This document shows, one piece after another, positions 59,491 to 64,000 of a stretch of 64,000 bases of DNA. Positions within the stretch are counted from its first letter, which is position 1; each line of letters opens with the position of its first letter. Below the pieces are notes generated by a model. It was given only the letters and a program-made list of their open reading frames with translations, did no database searches and was not told the origin of the DNA. Source of the stretch: Methanolobus sp. (GTDB taxonomy: Archaea; Halobacteriota; Methanosarcinia; Methanosarcinales; Methanosarcinaceae); NCBI RefSeq assembly GCF_016278365.1, contig NZ_JADQBZ010000007.1:124001-188000 (forward strand), written 5' to 3'. A program made the translations under genes and the position numbers.

Positions 59491-59616
59491 ATGTTAGGCA
59501 TAGACGACCCACAGATATGGATTGCATATTTGTTATGCTTCCTGAGTGCAATTGGATGTATTATCTACGGAATGATACACTGGAACGATGGCGGCGAAAA
59601 TGAGGAGGGCTGCTGA
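59491..59616 (+). CDS. Symporter-associated small protein, copy 1 (41 aa)
   Basis: MLGIDDPQIWIAYLLCFLSAIGCIIYGMIHWNDGGENEEGC*; stop overlaps next ATG. Confidence 0.88.
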   Translation: MLGIDDPQIWIAYLLCFLSAIGCIIYGMIHWNDGGENEEGC

Positions 59617-61241
59617 TGGCAGTCAGTACACCGATTCTCGGTATTGCAGTACTTATATACCTGATGGTAATCTTCTATCTGGGATGGCTGGGCTATAAAC
59701 AGACAAAAAGTACAGAAGATTTTATGGTAGCTGGTAGAAAGGTTAATCCCTTAGTACTGGCCGTATCATATGGAGCTACGTTTATCAGTACCTCAGCAAT
59801 AGTAGGGTTCGGAGGATATGCAGGAGCTTTCGGAATGGGTGTGCTCTGGCTTGTGTTCATGAATATCTTTGTGGGCATCTTCCTGGCTTTTGTCCTGTTT
59901 GGGAAAAGGACCAGACGCCTGGGTGTGAATCTGGGTGCGGTCACTTTTCCGGAGCTGATCGGAAGAAGGTTCCAGTCCCGTTTCATCCAGGGTTTCTCAG
60001 GCATCCTGATTACAGTATTCATGCCACTTTATGCAGGAAGTGTGCTCATAGGCGGGGCCCGGTTCATGGAAACTGCACTAAATATTGATTATAACAGTGC
60101 AGTCCTTATACTTGCCGTTATCGTCGCTGCCTACGTGATCACCGGAGGGCTCATTGCAGTTATGTATACTGACGCCCTGCAGGGAGCACTCATGTTTGTA
60201 GGCATGGGGATCTTGCTTGTCCTTACTTATATTAAACTGGGCGGTGTGGTGGAATCTCACCAGGCACTCACCAACATGGCCCATCTCGTACCTGCTAACC
60301 TGGCCGCAGTGGGACATACCGGATGGACGTCTATGCCCGTGTTCGGCTCACCTACCTGGTGGACGCTTGTTTCCACCATCATACTTGGAGTAGGTGTCGG
60401 TGTCCTTGCCCAGCCGCAACTTGCGGTCAGGTTTATGACAGTAAAGGACACCAGGTCGCTCAACAGAGCAGTGCTTTCAGGCGGACCTTTCATTCTCATG
60501 ATGGCAGGTGTGGCATATGTTGTAGGAGCTCTTTCCAATGTACATTTCCTGGCAACCAGAGGCGTGATATCACTTGATGCTGCCGGAGGAAACATTGACA
60601 AGATAATACCAGAGTACATCAGCAGCGCAATGCCGGATTACTTTGTCATCTTCTTCCTGCTCACATTGCTTGCGGCTGCCATGTCCACTCTAAGCTCCCA
60701 GTTCCATACAATGGGTACTGCAATAGGACACGACCTCTACCGTGAATTCCTTATGAAAGGTAAGATCGGCAAAACTGTCACCGTCACCAAACTCGGTATT
60801 GCAGTAACGATCGTGATGAGCGTGGTTCTTGCATATATTCTTCCTTTTAGTGTAATAGCAAGGGCAACTGCCATATTCTTCGGACTTTGCGCTGCAGCAT
60901 TCCTACCCATGTATACCGGGGCATTGTTCTGGAAACGCATGACAAAGGAAGGAGCCATAGCAAGTCTTCTTATAGGTACATTCACCAGCCTGTTCTGGCT
61001 TACATTCGTGCATGCAAAAGAGGCAAGTGCACTGGGTATAAGCAAGATGTTATTTGGAGTGGACACTATCCTGACAGGTACCTGGACTGTAGTTGATCCA
61101 ATCCTCATAGCTACTCCGCTGGCCTTCCTGACAGCAATAATTGTAAGCCTGATGACTGTTCCCAGTCCGCAGGAACATATTGACCTCTGCTTCAAGAATT
61201 CAGCCATAAACGAAATGCATAGCAACACTGTGGAACTTTAA
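59616..61241 (+). CDS. Sodium:solute symporter family protein, copy 1
   Basis: MAVSTPILGIAVLIYLMVIFYLGWLGYKQTKSTEDFMVAGRKVNPL..., SSS core AAAMSTLSSQFHTMGTAIGHD. Confidence 0.95.
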   Translation: MAVSTPILGIAVLIYLMVIFYLGWLGYKQTKSTEDFMVAGRKVNPLVLAVSYGATFISTSAIVGFGGYAGAFGMGVLWLVFMNIFVGIFLAFVLFGKRTRRLGVNLGAVTFPELIGRRFQSRFIQGFSGILITVFMPLYAGSVLIGGARFMETALNIDYNSAVLILAVIVAAYVITGGLIAVMYTDALQGALMFVGMGILLVLTYIKLGGVVESHQALTNMAHLVPANLAAVGHTGWTSMPVFGSPTWWTLVSTIILGVGVGVLAQPQLAVRFMTVKDTRSLNRAVLSGGPFILMMAGVAYVVGALSNVHFLATRGVISLDAAGGNIDKIIPEYISSAMPDYFVIFFLLTLLAAAMSTLSSQFHTMGTAIGHDLYREFLMKGKIGKTVTVTKLGIAVTIVMSVVLAYILPFSVIARATAIFFGLCAAAFLPMYTGALFWKRMTKEGAIASLLIGTFTSLFWLTFVHAKEASALGISKMLFGVDTILTGTWTVVDPILIATPLAFLTAIIVSLMTVPSPQEHIDLCFKNSAINEMHSNTVEL

Positions 61242-61261
61242 TACTTTAACCGGAATGAGTG

Positions 61262-61320
61262 AGTATTCTGGCAGTCTACTGCCAGATGCTCATCTTTTGT
61301 ATTTCTCATTTTAGCATATC
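61262..61320 (+). terminator. Stem-loop CTGGCAG-TCTA-CTGCCAG plus T-rich tail
   Basis: 7-bp perfect hairpin after the symporter stop, then ATCTTTTGTATTTCTCATTTT. Confidence 0.65.
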
Positions 61321-61429
61321 TCATTTGGGATTCCTGTAGATTTCGGATAGATTTAAATATCGATGCCTGTTAATACATAACGCGGCGACTACTATTAGTT
61401 ATATTATCAAATGAAACACGGTGACGAAA

Positions 61430-61552
61430 ATGCTTGGAATTGACGATCCTCAAATATGGCTTGCTTATATGCTTTGCTTTTTAAATGCTTTAGGTTGCAT
61501 CATCTATGGTGCGCTGAAATGGAATGATGGCGGAGAAGAGGAGGATTGCTAA
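61430..61552 (+). CDS. Symporter-associated small protein, copy 2 (40 aa)
   Basis: MLGIDDPQIWLAYMLCFLNALGCIIYGALKWNDGGEEEDC*; TAATG overlap with next gene. Confidence 0.9.
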   Translation: MLGIDDPQIWLAYMLCFLNALGCIIYGALKWNDGGEEEDC

Positions 61553-63153
61553 TGGCCGTCAGCACACCGGTACTCGGTATTGTCGTGCTCATCTACCTGA
61601 TGGTCATTTTCTATCTGGGATGGCTTGGCTACAAAAAAACCCAGCAGACTGAAGATTATATGGTTGCCGGTAGGAAAATGAACCCCTACATCCTGGCAGT
61701 CTCATATGGAGCCACTTTTATCAGCACATCTGCAATCGTCGGGTTTGGGGGAGCTGCCGGTGCACTTGGCATGGGTCTTCTATGGTTGTCTTTTATGACT
61801 ATCTTTGTAGGAGTGTTCATGGCTTTTGTGGTATTTGGAAAGAGGACCCGTCGTATAGGATTGAAACTAGGTGCAGTCACGTTTCCCGAACTCCTTGGGA
61901 GAAGATACCAGTCCCGTTTCATCCAGGGATTCTCCGGAATACTTATCGGTCTCTTCATGCCATTATATGCCGGAATAGTACTTATCGGAGGAGCAAGGTT
62001 TGTCGAAACCACCCTCAATATAAATTATGATGTCGCAGTCCTTATTCTTACAGTGATAGTTGCTGCCTACGTTATCACAGGAGGCATTATCGCAGTCATG
62101 TACACAGATGCATTGCAGGGTGCTCTCATGTTCCTTGGAATGGCACTTCTTCTTACCCTTACGTATGTCAAACTGGGCGGTGTAGTTGAAGCCCATCAGG
62201 CACTAACCAATATGGCTTACCTTGTACCCGAAAGCCTGCAGGCGGGAGGGCATCTTGGATGGACAGCCATGCCTGAGCTCGGGTCGCCCATCTGGTGGAA
62301 CCTTGTATCAACATTGATCCTGGGCGTGGGAATCGGAGTGCTTGCCCAGCCACAGCTTGCTGTCAGGTTCATGACAGTGAAAGACGACAAGGCCCTGAAC
62401 AGAGCAGTACTGGTCGGAGGACCCTTTATACTTATGATGACAGGTGTGGCCTTCACTGTAGGGGCACTCTCTAATGTATATTTCTTCGATAAGCTTGGCG
62501 TAATATCTGTGGTAGCCGCCGGGGGAAACACAGACCTTATAATACCTCAGTATATCAACAGCGCAATGCCCGATATTTTCGTTGTCCTGTTCATGCTGAC
62601 TCTGCTGGCTGCAGCAATGTCAACGTTGAGCGCCCAGTTCCATACAATGGGAACTGCGATAGGACATGACTTCTACCGCGAGTTCCTGAAAAAGGGAGAA
62701 CTTGGACAAACGATCAATATCACCAGAATGTCAATAGCAGTTACTATCCTTGTCAGCGTTGTACTCGCGTACATCCTGCCAATAAGTATTATAGCAACTG
62801 CTACAGCTGTTTTCTTTGGTCTTTGCGCGTCCTCCTTCCTGCCAATGTACACAGGCGCTCTCTTCTGGAAACGCATGACACGGAAAGGAGCGATAGCAAG
62901 CATGCTTGTAGGGGCTTTCACAAGCCTTTTCTGGCTTATATTCGTGCATGCAAAAGAGGCAAGTGCACTGGGTATAAGCAAGGCTCTCTTTGGTGTGGAC
63001 ACCATCCTGACAGGTACCTGGACGATTATTGACCCGATAATAGTCGCCACACCCTTGGCTTTCCTGACAGCGGTCATCGTAAGCCTGATGACAGAACCTG
63101 ATTCTCAGGAACATATTGACCGCTGTTTCATGACTTCAACAGTGAATAATTAA
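61552..63153 (+). CDS. Sodium:solute symporter family protein, copy 2
   Basis: MAVSTPVLGIVVLIYLMVIFYLGWLGYKKTQQTEDYMVAGRKMNPYIL...; close paralogue of copy 1. Confidence 0.95.
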   Translation: MAVSTPVLGIVVLIYLMVIFYLGWLGYKKTQQTEDYMVAGRKMNPYILAVSYGATFISTSAIVGFGGAAGALGMGLLWLSFMTIFVGVFMAFVVFGKRTRRIGLKLGAVTFPELLGRRYQSRFIQGFSGILIGLFMPLYAGIVLIGGARFVETTLNINYDVAVLILTVIVAAYVITGGIIAVMYTDALQGALMFLGMALLLTLTYVKLGGVVEAHQALTNMAYLVPESLQAGGHLGWTAMPELGSPIWWNLVSTLILGVGIGVLAQPQLAVRFMTVKDDKALNRAVLVGGPFILMMTGVAFTVGALSNVYFFDKLGVISVVAAGGNTDLIIPQYINSAMPDIFVVLFMLTLLAAAMSTLSAQFHTMGTAIGHDFYREFLKKGELGQTINITRMSIAVTILVSVVLAYILPISIIATATAVFFGLCASSFLPMYTGALFWKRMTRKGAIASMLVGAFTSLFWLIFVHAKEASALGISKALFGVDTILTGTWTIIDPIIVATPLAFLTAVIVSLMTEPDSQEHIDRCFMTSTVNN

Positions 63154-63390
63154 AAATATAATTTATTTTTATATGCCACTTCTGATCTGAAATCATTGAA
63201 GCCTTCTGGCCGGAAACTGCCAGAGGTGATTTTCTAGCTAACCGACTTCATCATCTGTTTCTGCCAAGCGTTCCCGCAATAAAATTGAAAGGTGATTCCG
63301 GGATATTTTGGATAGGTTTAAATAGTGCTATGTGATAACATTTAACACGGTAACTATCATGATTTATTGTTAAATAGAAGGAGATGAAAA

Positions 63391-63513
63391 ATGCTTGGAA
63401 TTGACGATCCTCAAATATGGCTTGCTTATGTACTTTGTTTTTTAAGTGCCTTGGGTTGCATCATCTATGGTGCGCTGAAATGGAATGATGGCGAAGAAGA
63501 AGAGGGATGCTGA
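63391..63513 (+). CDS. Symporter-associated small protein, copy 3 (40 aa)
   Basis: MLGIDDPQIWLAYVLCFLSALGCIIYGALKWNDGEEEEGC*; TGATG overlap with next gene. Confidence 0.9.
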   Translation: MLGIDDPQIWLAYVLCFLSALGCIIYGALKWNDGEEEEGC

Positions 63514-64000
63514 TGGCTGTCAGTACACCAGTGCTCAGTATTGTCGTGCTCATCTACCTGATGATCATTTTCTATCTGGGATGGCTTGGCTACAAAAAAA
63601 CTCAACAGACAGAAGACTATATGGTGGGTGGCAGGAAGATGCATCCTTATGTCCTGGCCATATCATACGGTGCCACTTTTATCAGCACATCTGCTATTGT
63701 CGGGTTTGGCGGAGCTGCAGGAGCTCTTGGTATGGGATTGCTCTGGCTTGCGGTAATGAACATCATTGTAGGGATTTTCCTGGCTTTTGTGATATTTGGA
63801 AAAAAGACCCGTCGCATAGGATTGAAACTAGGTGCAGTCACGTTTCCCGAACTCCTTGGGAGAAGATACCAGTCCCGTTTCATCCAGGGATTCTCCGGAA
63901 TACTTATCGGTCTCTTCATGCCATTATATGCCGGAATAGTACTTATCGGAGGAGCAAGGTTTGTCGAAACCACCCTCAATATAAATTATGATGTCGCAGT
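63513..64000 (+). CDS. Sodium:solute symporter family protein, copy 3 (truncated by window end)
   Basis: MAVSTPVLSIVVLIYLMIIFYLGWLGYKKTQQTEDYMVGGRKMHPYVLAISYGATFISTSAIVGFGGAAGALG... open to position 64000. Confidence 0.93.
   Translation, partial: MAVSTPVLSIVVLIYLMIIFYLGWLGYKKTQQTEDYMVGGRKMHPYVLAISYGATFISTSAIVGFGGAAGALGMGLLWLAVMNIIVGIFLAFVIFGKKTRRIGLKLGAVTFPELLGRRYQSRFIQGFSGILIGLFMPLYAGIVLIGGARFVETTLNINYDVA

Noticed and set aside
63485-63991. 168-aa ORF whose C-terminus matches ORF 61782..62030
   Set aside because: Out-of-frame shadow of the symporter genes; the similarity simply reflects the near-identical nucleotides of copies 2 and 3.
1-64000. CRISPR arrays, rRNA operons, transposases, prophage genes
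   Set aside because: No regularly spaced direct repeats, rRNA signatures, transposase DDE ORFs or phage structural genes were seen.

Overview
The window looks like a chromosomal segment of a methylotrophic methanogenic archaeon (Methanosarcinales, Methanolobus/Methanomethylovorans-like; inferred from gene content). Most of it is ordinary core genome: ftsZ, pheT, rnhB, purS/purQ, fen1, K+ channel/TrkA, a CDP-alcohol phosphatidyltransferase, iorAB, and an intron-containing tRNA-Arg. Accessory islands include an AT-rich helicase-nuclease gene beside a HepT/MntA pair and gene remnants, a bacterial-looking NAD-type formate dehydrogenase pair, and a tandem array of Na+/solute symporters, each preceded by a tiny membrane-protein ORF. 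The signals I consider most worth following are: (1) a leaderless 22-codon, valine-rich leader peptide (MSNPTTAHTVFNVSVVVVVLSA*) followed by a hairpin plus T-run directly upstream of an acetolactate-synthase-like gene, i.e. the architecture of ribosome-mediated attenuation in an archaeon; (2) a highly structured candidate sRNA near 52.36-52.55 kb; (3) an AsnB-Dph6 fusion; (4) a helicase with a C-terminal PD-(D/E)XK-like domain as a candidate defence gene; (5) small-ORF/symporter cassettes with a patch of perfect identity suggesting gene conversion. All product calls come from reading the translations; no database search was run.
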